A DNA stretch of 64,000 bases, taken from assembly GCA_963277665.1 (NCBI GenBank), contig OY728122.1:1546918868-1546982867 (forward strand), in the 5' to 3' direction. Of this stretch, positions 39,033-51,803 are shown piece by piece; position 1 is the stretch's first letter, and the number at the start of each line of letters is the position of its first letter. A program made the position numbers and the translations under genes. The notes under the pieces were generated by a model, which ran no database searches, was not told the DNA's origin, and saw only the letters and a list, made by a program, of their open reading frames with translations. The stretch comes from Viscum album (lineage: Eukaryota; Streptophyta; Magnoliopsida; Santalales; Viscaceae).

Positions 39033-39374
39033 TGGCCACCTTATCTAAACTCTTATTAACACATTTAAAACATTTTTTTACAAATTACAACCAAAATAAT
39101 ATTTAATATTAAATACTTTCATCTAATGTGCTTCATTTTGGGCACAAATTCCACCTAGGAAGGTTGTAGTGAAAACCTATGGAGGATACCTAAATAGGTG
39201 GTAAAGTTCTTCCATAATCTTTGGTATTTTATTTATTACTCCATTACCCATAAATAATTATTAAAATTATATGATGTAATTATATATGTATATTAGAAAT
39301 AATGTTTTGTTTTTATGTTTGTTAAATTACCAAAAAAACAGAATATTCTATCATGGTTTAGGAAATCATCATTC

Positions 39375-40000
39375 ATCTATGTAGAAAACTACCACCTCGC
39401 AAACTGATTCCATTCTTTTCTTCCATTAATACCTATCATGATTAGTTATGATTGTGAATATAAATCATTTATATGATATTTATTAAATAATTATAAATAT
39501 TTAATTATTGCATCATATATAAATTTTTACTTTTAATTCTATAGGAGAGGCGACAATGTCGCTCGGCTTTACGGTGGACTGTCGCCTTGTGAAATGATGC
39601 CATTTGTCTTTCACTCATGATTTACATAGAATTTAATAAGTATAAATTCAATGAATATATGTTATATAAAATAAATAAATAACATATATATTAAATAATT
39701 TTAATAATTTAATGATTTTATATCTTTTATTATTACATTTTAGCCATAAAATGATGATAATAAAATTCATATACGTGATGACTACCACCTTCACGAAGCG
39801 ATGTGACTCTTTATTCATCCCCACACCACATGGATATATATATAATTTTATATTAAAAAATAATATTTTAATTATTAAATTATGATCCTTTTTAATGATA
39901 TAATATTAATTACCACTTTTCCATATTGAAGATTAAAAAATGGAAATGTTACACAAGTGCACATACGACCTACCATCTTCTTTATCGTAAAGTAATTAGT
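39375..40000 (+). repeat. Four-unit spaced dyad array in LTR E
   Basis: Anchors at 39383 (AAACTACCACCTCGC), 39573 (GGTGGACTGTCGCCTTG), 39777 (GATGACTACCACCTTCACGA) and 39967 (GACCTACCATCTTC) are spaced 190, 204 and 190 bp. Confidence 0.8.
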
Positions 40001-42530
40001 TTTTCAAAACAATAATTCCTGATTGTATTAAAAAAATTAATGTAAAAAATGAAAATATATCTTGATTATTATTTTATAGTGGATAAAACTATGGAATATC
40101 CATAGGAATCAAATCATTAATGATAATACTTTATGGATAAAACAACACAGTTAACACCCAAAACAATGAAAGTAATGAAGTATTATTAACAAATAGGTGA
40201 TAAGATGTTATAAAAGGAGAATAAATTATATATTAAAAATTTATATGGTTATGTTATAATATTATTACATTATTAAAAATAATATATAATTTTTTAATGA
40301 AATTTCAACCCAAATGAAGTGTGAGGTAAGGGATATTATCTTTATTTCTCTTCATTTCAGCATATTGTATTGTTATTCAAAAAATTTCAGTTATAGGGTC
40401 TGTATACAACAAATTTTACATGTATTATGATTACTAAAAAATGAATAATGATATTGTATGTTCAAATTTCAAATATTTCATCCAATGGGATTTTAATTAA
40501 GAGTTATCAATGGGAAAATATTTTTATAAATCAAATTATTTTAAATATATATACTACTTCTTCATATTTGATATTTTAAGGCTATGTGTGAAATTAATTT
40601 TTATTATTTTATTTTGTATTTTCACATTTTTATTTGGTTTTATAATGGATAAAAAAATAATTAATTACTTCTCACTTCAACATTAAGTTTTTTATAAGGT
40701 TTTATTTTACAATTACATTATCACTATGATTATCTATCCTTGAATTTTAGTTAAAGGAATTTATCTGATAATTGTGTAATAGAAACAAATTTTTTCATAT
40801 TCAAGTTATTAATGATATTTTCATGCAATACTACCATTTATTTGGTATTTGTTTTTTGGAAAAATTTATAAAATCATTTTATGTATATCTGAATTCAAAT
40901 CTTTCATCCGTCGGAAATTCATTTTCTTCAAAAAAAACTTATCTAAAAATATTTAAATTTTGTTTACCCAATTAAAATTTATTTATTAATGAAATATTTA
41001 ACTTTTTTATTTTTTATTAATAGATTCTAAATTAATATTCAGGTCTTTATCTAAATATTGATAATTTTTCTTTTATCAAAAAAAACTAAAGGACACGTTA
41101 TTTTAATATTTGTAGTATAAATCAAATTTTTACCCATCAAAACCACTCTAATTATTAATGATTTATTTAATAAATTTCAAATGTTATTTTCAATGAAAAT
41201 TATTTTAGAAATTTTTTTATGATATTTTAGTTTTATAATTTGATATTAAAATTGAAAATATTACTTTCCTCAAGAATGTTTTAATTACCTTATTTTGGTA
41301 TTTATATTCATCAATGAGAACAACCATTTATTCTAAATACAATTGGAATATCTTATATTTATAAAATCTTTATTCAAACTATGTATGGTTTATATTAATT
41401 TTTTTCAATTAATATATTAAAATGTATATCCTAGATTCATTTTTGATGTGATTATAATTCCCTTGAAATATTAAATTTCATGTTATCTTTAGAGATTAAA
41501 TTTATAAATACACATATTAATTATTGCGGATATAAATATTTAATACACCATATATCATTTATAACATAAAATGTTTTAAATTGAATTCTATTTAATTGAA
41601 TAAGGAAATATTTAGAATCCATATTCAATATTCAATTTATATATTTTATGATAATACTCGTTATTCATGAATTAAATAAATTATTCATATTATGAGGAAT
41701 TATTTTGAAATAAAAACATGGGCGGGGTCTAGTTATAGATAGCCCCTATATTCTTACGCAGTCTCACTAGGGAATAAATAATGCCAACATAAAAGTAGTC
41801 ACCCATAGAAAATGTGTATATACTGAGATGTTTTAAATAGTTTTGAGGGAAAAACACGAGGGTACATGTATCATGTGCTAGAGACATGATTTTTTATAAT
41901 TTAACATTTCCATAATTCAATATTCAATTACTTTTATCTTGGATTTTTTGAATGATTTTATCATTGGACATATTTTATTCTCAATTATTGGTTAAATGGA
42001 TGGTTTATTTAGGTATTTTCTTTACCTTCTAGGTTATTCCTTATCTAATTACTATAGTCATGTTTTTGATTAAATGTCTTTATTTTCATGGTTATTTACA
42101 TTTCCATATTGATTATTATTCCTGATATTTTCACATTGATGTTATATATGGATGGAATTACTTCTAATTTTATTAATAACATGTAATGTGTGTTTATTTG
42201 TTTACCTTTGCATATTGATTTTGGTTATTTCTCAAATATTACATAACCATTGTTAATCATTTGAGGACATACTACTATTATTATTATTACATAGGAGTTC
42301 ATGAAGTTTAATATGATTTATATGAATGTATACTCTATAGTTAACATTGTTATTGTTGAGAAAATTTTCATTTTAATTTTTTTATCAATATTAATGAAAT
42401 AATAATATAGGTTTATAGATTACTAAGACTATCGAACTATTTATTCTGTCATGATGTCATCTCTTTTATATTATTCCAATGTTATAAAGAATACTGCATC
42501 TTTGAGAAACTAGGTTTTTATTCAATACAA

Positions 42531-42543
42531 TTGGTATCAAAGG
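42531..42543 (+). other. Decayed primer-binding site of the E-F element
   Basis: TTGGTATCAAAGG differs by one base (G to A) from the young element's TTGGTATCAGAGG and sits two bases after the LTR end, exactly as there. Confidence 0.85.
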
Positions 42544-42860
42544 AAGATTCAGAAAAACCATATCGACTAGGTAATTAAAAAGTAGATTAGAAAACATAAA
42601 CCTATGATAAAATTTTAGGGTAAGATATATTAATATCCTATAGTTATAGTAAGGGTGTGATTATGTTTTTTTGTCTTTAAATACATACATGTATGGATAC
42701 TAATTATAGATATGGTTCTAGAACATATGTTACTAGGGGTAATAACCCAGAAATGGGAGCATAATTATTGACTAGATATGCACGTTATGCATGATAATAG
42801 GCCTAAGTTAACCCATTGTTTGATACTATAAGGGGGTATTCATATGATAATTTATTTATA
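42544..42860 (+). other. Decayed leader of the E-F element
   Basis: Matches the young leader in order: TGTTACTAGGGGTAATAACC against TGTACCTAGGGGTAAAACCC, then TGCATGATAATAGGCC against TGCACGACAACGGGCC, then a GGGGGTAT word. This ties the old and young elements into one family. Confidence 0.75.
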
Positions 42861-44565
42861 TTCTACAGAAATATTTAAAAGATTTCATAGCTGATTAAAA
42901 TTAATTTCCTATGATAAACGAAATGTGTCCCTGATTGAAAAGAACATGTCTTAATGGTAAAGGAGAAATGTTTTATGCATAGAAAATATTGTCAAGATGA
43001 AATCATTTTCTCTATGAAAATGAATAGAACAATGTAATGAAATATATCTAATCCTAGGGATCCAATTATTTTTTATTGTGTTACATTTGATGAAACTGAT
43101 AATTATCCAATTCAATGAACTATATTAAGGATAAACCATAGAAGAATGAATGTCTTATGAATAAAAAAGAATTTATGTACTGGGACTCATTAATATAATT
43201 ATAATATTAATCTAAAATTTTATTTTAGTTATATGAACCGTGAATCAAAAACGAAATGTTTTAAAATTTATATGAAACATGTCTTCATTAATATAAAAGT
43301 AATAGTTTCTGTCATAGGTTTATGAGTTTAAAATTTATCCTAATTTCAATATCTTAATCTACTCTGTTGGGTTTTATGTGATGTTATTTTATCATAGTTA
43401 AGGATGTGATTGGATAAATTTTTATAAACCATATTTTAAGGTGGAAGAGTTATCCTAGGAAAAATTCCATTACATTTTATAGTCGTATGTTTAAAGGTAT
43501 TGATTTTATTTGAGGTTAAATATTTATTAATGTAATTTTAATAATTTCAAAATAGGATTATTAGACATTGTTAAAAAGGGGTGTACTGAAAAGAATAATA
43601 TATAGGTTTTTTAATGATTAACATTTTTCATGTATTCCTATTTTATTTTGTTGTAATGTTATAGGAATTATATTAATATAATTTAGAAAAAGGAAATACC
43701 ACATAAAAGTTAAAAACATGTCGCATATGTAAGGTCCATTTGGATTTATCTCAGGGACGAAGGATGATAAGGGTTTAGTTCCTACCATGTCCTATAGGAT
43801 TTTATATTTTAAAAATAATTGTTCTTAGTTAAACAATTTGTAAAAAAATATTAATGATGAATCAAAGTGTTACTTTTGAGGATCAATTATTGATGTATTA
43901 CATTGAATAACTTGGGCTAACCATATAGGTTTTAGAAAATTGTTTGAGAAAAACTGAAAGCAATTCTTGTCATTTATGATTATGAAAATCTATGAAAAGT
44001 TATTTTTAGTGCCTAAGTATTAAAACCATAATTTATGGATATTAATTTATTTTAGTACGTAATGGATTGGAAATTTATAAAATCACAAAAATGGATGAAA
44101 TTATACTTTTCAATTAGAAATGTATCAATTAAGTATATTTCCTTATATCTGTACATAACAAAATATTTCCTCAACATTATGAAAAATGATCTGAAACTAA
44201 AATTATATCATATTACCATCATTTATGATGATATCAATTAAATTCATTACACTGATTTCATTTATGTATTTCAGGACTTTAATATTCTATTCATGATTAT
44301 CTGTTATTATCAATGACCTATATCATTCTCGGTAATTATTTACATTTTTATTTAATATACACATATTTACTTTCCACCAATGTTCTCCAACTTATAAACC
44401 TAGTGAAGTTATATTTTGTATGAAATTTTTACTTGTGATTCTATTTTAGTAACTGAAAATTTTATTAATCATTTTATGTTGTCTGTTTTGGAACAATGGT
44501 AATTCCAAATGGAAAATACATGATTACTCAGATCTAATTTAAATTAAAAAGATGTAATTGATTTA
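42861..44565 (+). other. Interior of the E-F element, no recognisable coding sequence
   Basis: About 1.7 kb. I could not recognise capsid, protease, reverse transcriptase or integrase motifs in any frame. It is either an unrelated non-autonomous interior or too decayed to read. Confidence 0.45.
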
Positions 44566-44578
44566 AGGTGGGGAAAAT
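44566..44578 (+). other. Polypurine tract of the E-F element
   Basis: AAGGTGGGGAAAA abuts TGTTACCCC, the start of LTR F. The young counterpart is GAAGGAGGGGAGAA. Confidence 0.75.
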
Positions 44579-45635
44579 GTTACCCCAAACAATATAAAAT
44601 TAGAGCATTGTATTCGATTGTGAATGAGATATGCAACACCTTGATTAAATAACCCATTAAATATATATCCTTAAATTTAATCTCTTTGATAGCTTGTGGA
44701 ACACAAAAACATGGGTTGAAGTTAACTATAATATAGAATTCATAGTCATTAAATTGTTTGGTATGAATAATACTAAGAAATTATTAAAGTTATAGTTATA
44801 TATGGAGTAAAAATAAAATAATAATAATTTAATATAAAAAATAAAAGTTTTTAAAAATAGTATTTTTCTAAATTGTTTGTTTAATAGTACTTTTGGTGGA
44901 TAATTTAAAAATAATTTTTTAAAAAATTAAAAATATTATTTGAAAAAATATGATTTATTATTTAAGTTAGTATAAAAAAATTATATTGTGGTGGTTGAAT
45001 TGGTTTTTTAGGAATTGTTTCTTTTTTTACTAATACTAAAAAATATTAAATATTAATTGAAAACTTCTATTTTGATAAAATGATTTTTAATGATAAATTA
45101 TATTTATAATTGGTTTTAAAGTAAAACTAGTACAATTATATATATATATATTTATTAATACAATTTACATCCTTGGAATCATTTTAATAGAGTATTTTAA
45201 AATAAATCTAATGTAAACATTTGAACATCTTATTTTTAATAACGCGCTTTCTCATCGTGCATATGGGATTAATATGAAATTAGTAATTTCCAATTCAAAA
45301 AATGGAATATGGAAAAATGTATTAATGATTGGTAATAACAATAATTTAAATTATTTCATAATGTAAACATAATGTTGTTACATAATGAATAGTATTTTTA
45401 GTAAAAAAATATTTTACATATTTATGTTAAAAAAGGGATATACTAAGGGTGTTAAACTAGTATGATTAGTGTTAAAATGGTAAAAAACCCATGTCTAACA
45501 TATATTTTATGAACATATTTAGAATCCATAATAACTATGTCTCTAGAATACTAAATTATGGTCCCATTAGATGTGTGAAAATTGTGGGTACACATTTTTG
45601 TTTTAAAAAATTACTAGTATGCCACTCACCTCACA

Positions 45636-45642
45636 TATAAAA
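45636..45642 (+). promoter_or_regulatory. TATA box of LTR F
   Basis: TATAAAA with conserved flanks, 348 bp before the first dyad unit. Confidence 0.55.
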
Positions 45643-45969
45643 GTCAACCACCTCTCCTCTCTTCTTCACCACTTAAAAAGATTTTGGATTGTACAATACC
45701 AACCAAAATAAATTCAAATAATGCATTAAATAATCCTATATGAAATATTTTAGGTATAATTCCATCTTATAAACTATTTTGATCAAACCTGATGAAGATA
45801 CCCAAAGAAGAGGTAACATTATTCAATGAGCATTTTTATTTTATCATTTCCTCCAACACCATTAATTTTTATTAAACCATGATTACATGATAAAATCAAC
45901 TTCATACATGTACATAGTTTTTTATGTAGTAATACACCCACTTCAGTCTTATGGGATACTAAAACATCA

Positions 45970-46605
45970 TTCTTATGTGACGTGGACTACCTCCTCATGA
46001 ATCAATGTCATTCATTTTTTTGATAACAACATCTAACTATTGAAATTGATGATGGATATCATGTGTATATATGTATATATTATATTTTTAAAATAATTAT
46101 ACCACTAAATTCGTTATATAATGTATATAAATTTTTATATTCCATTCTTTAGATTATACGATAACATCGCTCGTGTGTACAACACACTTCCAACTCATGA
46201 AGAGATATGATTCTTCTTTCATTAACACTTCACATGGAATTTGATACGGAAAAAGTTAATAATAATATGTGATATAAGTGCATAGTTATTATATTCAAGA
46301 AATTTTACCATTATCAAATGATGATATATCAATTTATGTCATACATTTTCACTCCCATAAAGATGATAATATTTTCGTGTACTTGTGGAAAACCACCTTC
46401 ACAAAGAGATACAAAATTGTTTTCATTAACAAAACACCTGGATGATATATATATATATATATGTAAAACTAAAAAATAATATGGTATATAAGTAACAATG
46501 ATAATCATTTAATGGTTAAATGTTATATACCTAATTTCTATAATTGTCATTGAAAAATGGAAACATTACTCATGTGTACGTGTGTTGTATCATCCATATG
46601 AGTGT
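45970..46605 (+). repeat. Four-unit spaced dyad array in LTR F
   Basis: Anchors near 45984 (GGACTACCTCCTCATGA), 46181 (CACACTTCCAACTCATGA), 46385 (GTGGAAAACCACCTTCAC) and 46581 (TGTGTTGTATCATCCATATG) are spaced about 197, 204 and 196 bp. Confidence 0.75.
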
Positions 46606-47425
46606 AACATACATAATTATTTATAATTATATATCATGATTGGTATTAAAAGTAAAATTTAGATATAAATTTTATAATTATGTAATGATTATTAATATAT
46701 ATATAAATATACAGTATAATATAAACAATAACTACATCTTTAATGACAAGTCTTACATCAGAAAACAAGGAAATTAACACATGAAAAATTCAATTTAATG
46801 AAATATTATTAACAAATAGTGATGTGATACTATAAAAGGATCATATATGATATTATAAATTTTAATATGGTTATGAAATCATTTAATAACATGTATACAA
46901 TCACTATAGTGTATTTTAATATATGTTCAACAAAAATGATTCATTATATAAGGGACTTCATCTCAATTTCCCTTCTTTTGGACATATTGAAATGTTGTAC
47001 ACCTAATTTATTATATAAAGAGTATATACTACCCATTTGACATTAAATATAAATATTATATAATAATTCATGGTATTTCATATTTTTATTTGAATTATTT
47101 TATCCAAGGATTTTATTTGAGAGTTAACATATATTAATGAATTTGATAACAAATTTTCATTAATTGTGTTATATTACATCTTTATCACATTTGGTATTCT
47201 AATATTATGTTAAAAATTGCATTTAATTATATTATTGTTTATTTATACTTGTTTAATTTGAATTTTCAATTTTTTATTACATCAATGTTATGATCATTGT
47301 AAGGTTTTGTTTAGCCATCTTATTCTCATTGATATTGTTTATGATTGAATTTTATTTAAAGGAAATTATTGGTCATTGTATAATATAATAACATCATTTT
47401 CTCTTCATATACAAATTATTGATAT

Positions 47426-47444
47426 TTTCTTGTAATAGTTATAG
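47426..47444. repeat. LINE target-site duplication (3' side of the LINE)
   Basis: TTTCTTGTAATAGTTATAG, 19 bp, is repeated exactly at 53749-53767. It marks insertion by target-primed reverse transcription. Confidence 0.92.
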
Positions 47445-50400
47445 ACCACGAAGATCGAGGGTCTGAGCAAGTCGGACCTAAATTTATTAAACAAAAAGTA
47501 AGGTACAAGAGATTAGGCCTTACAGGGGCAGTACAAGAACGGGAGTAAGTCACGCCCCGCATATCATCATCCACCATGATAACACAGGCATCAGGGATCC
47601 TGAATGACCACATGGTGCTCAGCCCCACAATAGCCTCCTTCGAGAGGGAATTAGCAATCTAATTTGCCTCCCTATAAACATGAGATATGGAGATCCGAAG
47701 GCGACTGGCCTTGTTGAGACATGCGATCCAATGAGGAAGGAGTCTCCAAGGAACATCTCTAGTGCGTGTTCCAAAAGCCTTCACAGAAAGTTGAGAATTA
47801 GATTCGATCCAAAGAGGTGACCAGTTGTAATAGACAGCATATTTGATGGGGTAGATCACAACCCAAAGTTCAGCTTCAAACGCAGTACTTTGGCCAATAA
47901 AGTGGTGGAAGAAACCTTTGACAAAACTGCGGTAAGTACAGAACACACCTCCACATCCTGAGGGTCTAGGAGAGACAAAAGTATCACCATCAATATTAAC
48001 TTTAATTCCATGAGGGATTGGTGCAATCCATCTAACGAACTTGAATTCAAGAGGCTACTTCAGCTTTCCTGCAACACGAAGCAGCCGCAGATTCCATAGA
48101 TCCCCGAAAGAATTATGCATCTTGCCAGATTGCACAGCAGCAGCAGCATGAATTTCCCTATTTATGGAAATGGAATCAGCATGAAAACAAGCAGGTTGAC
48201 TCTCAAAGATCTACTGGTTGCGTGCATCCTATATAACATGGATGACCGATGCAGCGGCCACAACGAGCAGATTGTGGACCTGCCCACTCTGCCCAACCTC
48301 ACAGAGTCACAACATAAGCTCCTCAAGATTCATGCAGTGATAGACATCAAAACAGAACAAAGAACCAATGTATTTCCAAATATCCTGAGCATAAATACAG
48401 TCCAATAATAGGTGTTGGACAGTATCTTCAGCCCGCATACACAAAGGGTAGGCAGTGGCAAGATAGTGGCCAGCTCTCTGCAGTTGGTCGTGTGTAGGGA
48501 GTTCGTTCCTCCAAATCCTCCAGAGAAGAACCATTTTATATGGTTGAACAAAAGGGGCCTTTAATTGAAGCAGCCACTCGGGTGGTCTTTGAGATCCCAC
48601 CAAGTTCATAGCATAATACTCTTTGGTGTTGAAGCGACCATATGAATTAGGCTTCCAGATCAAGGTATCCTCCTCCATGAAAACATAATTCTGAATTTAT
48701 TGCAGAGCTTGAATCGAAATAACATCAGTAAGAGTGTGATCTTGGTTCATGGAATTAGCCATAGTCAACAAAGCCATGGTGGATGGGATGGCAGTGATAT
48801 CAATAGGGTTGTCCAGCCAAGATGTATGCCAGCAATTAAGCATGGAATCTCTACTAACCAGCCACTTCGAGTGCTACATAATGTCATGAAAGGAGTTCTT
48901 AAGAGAGGTCCAAAAATAGGAGAGAATATAGTGCGGATATCCACTGAATAATCGTTGTTTAAACATACAGGACAAGAAATCATCTGAAGCCTCATTAGAA
49001 GGCAGCAGGTTCCAAGTGAACTTTTTAATCAAACTATCATTAAAAGTCTTGTTGTCCTTGACCCCCAGGCCTCCCATCTCAATAGTCTTGACAAAATCCC
49101 TCCAAGAAACCATTATAAGTTTCCTCTCATGCACTGAGCCTGACCATAAGAAGTTTCTGACCATGCGTTGAAGATCATTCAACATGATTTTGGGGCATCT
49201 ATAGAGGGAAAAATAATACACAAGCTTGGAAGTAATAACCGAGTTATTGAGGCAAACCCTCCCAGCCTGTGACATTGTCTTGCCCTTCCAGCTAGCAAGC
49301 TAATTAATGACTCCAGAATAAATACTCTCTAGGTATTGGCACTTGAAATTTCCCAAGAATAAGGGAACCCCAAGGTATGTAAAGGGGGGATATCCCTTAC
49401 ACAGTCCAAGGGTTCTAGTAATTCTGTTTTTCTTCCTAATAGTGAGACCATTTCCAAAAATGATAAAGGACTTACCTCAATTGATGACCTGCCTAGAAAC
49501 TTCTTCATAGTGATTAAAGTGCGCTCTAATGGAACCAATATTGGTCATGGATGTCTGTCCAAATAGAAGGATATCATCAGCATATAACAAGTGATAGGGA
49601 ATAAGATTGTTCCGACCAGCTGGTACTTGTTTATAAATCCCAAGATTAGTTAGCTCAATGAAGAATCTCCTCATGTAATCCTCAGAAAGAGAAAATAAAT
49701 GACCTGAGATGGGGTATCCTTGATGAAAAACCCTTGTGCAAGGGAAGTAGCCCCTTGGAGAACCATTAACCAGAACAGACAGCCGCGCAGAGTTAAGAAT
49801 GGTTGAAATCAACTTATAAATCCAGTGGAAAATCCATACCTCCTGAGGACATCAAATAGAAAACTGCATTTGACAGTGTCAAATTCTTTAGATATATCAA
49901 TCTTGAAGGAAAATCTCCCTTTCTGTGAGGTCCGCTTCAAAGCATTGATACCTTCAGAAGAAGTCACTAGACAATTTTGGATGCTCTGACCTAGAACAAA
50001 CCCATACTGGTTAGGGGTAATATGGGATTTTATAATCTGAACCAATCTATTCACCAAAATCATACTAATAACATTGCGAATCGTGTTTCCTATAGCAATA
50101 GGCCTAAAGTCCCTGATATCAACTTCATTATCTTTCTTAGGTATGAGCGCAATAAAATTCTAGTTAAATCCATGAGGGAGATAGGCATGTCTAAAAAAAC
50201 TCCATAATTGTAGCTACCATGTCATCCTGAAGAAGATCACAGTAAAACATGAAGAACTTGTTGGAGAACCCATCTGGTCTAGCAGTACTATCCATGTTCA
50301 ACGAGAACAAATCTTCCCTAATTTCCTCCTTCAAGGGGGCCATTGTGCGGAGGAGATTTTGAGGCTCATCAATACAAGGGACAACACTGTCAACCATTTT

Positions 50401-51667
50401 ATGAGTGTTATCAATTCCATCATCAAAATATAGAGTCTCAAAGTACTGCACCCCTGCACTATAGATTTCACTTTCTGAGGTGTGGAGAGACCCATTAATA
50501 CTAATGGATTTCAGCCGTGCCTGAACATTCCTTTCCTTATGCAGTCTATGGAAAAACATGTAGTTTCTATCACCATATTTCAACCACCGAACATTTAGTT
50601 TATGCCGGTTAAGCCTCTCCTTGACATTCATCAGGTCATCAATCCTTGATAGTGCCCAGATTTCATCCCTAGAAGGGCTATCATTGTGTACGTTAGAAAT
50701 TTTTAAGCTTGCAATCCTTTCTTCCGCAAGCTGAATCTCACAATCCAAGTTAGAAAAATACCTCCTACTCCAGTATTTTAGAAGTATTTTGACATTCTGC
50801 AGCATCTCTGATAATATATGTAATGGGCTGCCATAAAAAACCATTTTCCAGGCCTGCATAACGATATCCCTACACCCTAGAGTGGTGAGCCATCTATTAT
50901 TAAAGCGGAAAGGTAAAGGGGGATAACCTTGCAATAGGGCTGGTAATGTCTAGAATTATCGGATTATGATGAGAATGGTGTTTGGGAAGGGTATGACCTG
51001 ATATGCCCGTGAAATCATTCAAATCATCCATGTAAACAAAGCAGTGATCCATCTTACTTACTTGTCTCCCATTCAAAGTGTATCTACTCTATGTGAAGGT
51101 TGCACCTACAATTGGCACTTCCGCAAGATTACATTTGCCAATGCAATAGGAGAAATCAGTGGAGGCAACGCGGTTGAATCTCATTCCAGTTTTCTCCTCA
51201 TGCCTTAAGACAGTATTAAATTCCCCGAGAAGCATCAATTTATTGCATAGTGACTCAAAGATTTCCGCAAGATCATTCCATAATTCCCTTCGTTTGATGT
51301 AAGAGGTCGCCGGATAGAAAAAAGTAACCAAGGGATCAAAACCTTGGACATCAAGGGAGACTGAGATGCATTGTTTCTTGGCACTAATGGAAGAGATGTG
51401 TTGGCTATTATGTATGAAGACCCAAAGATGGTCCATGATTTTATCATGAAGGACATGAGAAACAAAACTGTATCCAAGAGGGGCCCATTTGAAGCTTTTC
51501 CACTTACTAAAAATCATCTTAGACTCCGTAATTCCAATAAGCATTGGTTTGTTGGCCAAAATGAAATGCATGAGGGCTCTGACCATTGGGGGATTCCCAA
51601 GCCCTTGACAATTCCAATATAAAACCTTCATTGGTGGGTGGTTTGATTCTTGTCCATGGCCCCCCAC
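47445..51667 (-). pseudogene. LINE ORF2 (endonuclease, reverse transcriptase, RNase H), disrupted
   Basis: ORF2 would nick the target and copy the LINE RNA into it. MKVLYWNCQGLGNP at 51631 starts an apurinic-type endonuclease. Its GDFN motif reads GEFN (LLGEFNTVL), and its conserved SDH motif near 50970 reads SHH, so two catalytic acidic positions are altered. Reverse transcriptase follows at about 50330-49300: ARPDGFSNKFF, a fingers/palm block at 50063-49809 ending in FDTVKC, and the catalytic YADD at 49572-49583. A zinc-binding block typical of plant LINEs lies at 48678-48307 (TVQHLLLDC). An RNase H domain lies at 47946-47600 (FEAELW, WIESNS, HVYREAN-stop). The frame changes at least twice (between 51089 and 50934, and around 50063-49809) and several stops interrupt it. 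The last open stretch reads through the element end into the flank. Confidence 0.9.
47483..47488 (-). terminator. Possible LINE polyadenylation signal
   Basis: AATAAA on the minus strand, about 38 bp before the element's 3' boundary. Confidence 0.4.
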
Positions 51668-51803
51668 CCGGTGCTACATTACTTTGACTCTTTCCCTTCA
51701 TGCCCTTGCCCTTATTTTTCCCTAAACTTTCCATGTCCACAATCATGGCTGAAGCATCCACCCTAATTAATTCAACTGGTTCAAGATAGATCTGACCCTC
51801 CTC

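Larger units (their letters stand above)
37995..42529 (+). repeat. LTR E (5' LTR of the E-F element)
   Basis: The start is placed by alignment with LTR F; the 3' end is CAATACA directly before the decayed primer-binding site. Landmarks in order: TATA box 39027-39032, four-unit dyad array 39375-40000, GTGAGGTAAGGG at about 40320, then the terminal region. Confidence 0.68.
44579..47425 (+). repeat. LTR F, left part
   Basis: Starts TGTTACCCCAAAC. The TATA region (CTCACATATAAAAGTCAACC), the following CTCTCCTCTCTTCTTCACCA and the later CCCAAAGAAGAGGTAACATT align word for word with the young LTR (for example CCCGAAGAAGAGGTAATGAT). Cut at about 47425 by the LINE; it resumes at 53768. Confidence 0.8.
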
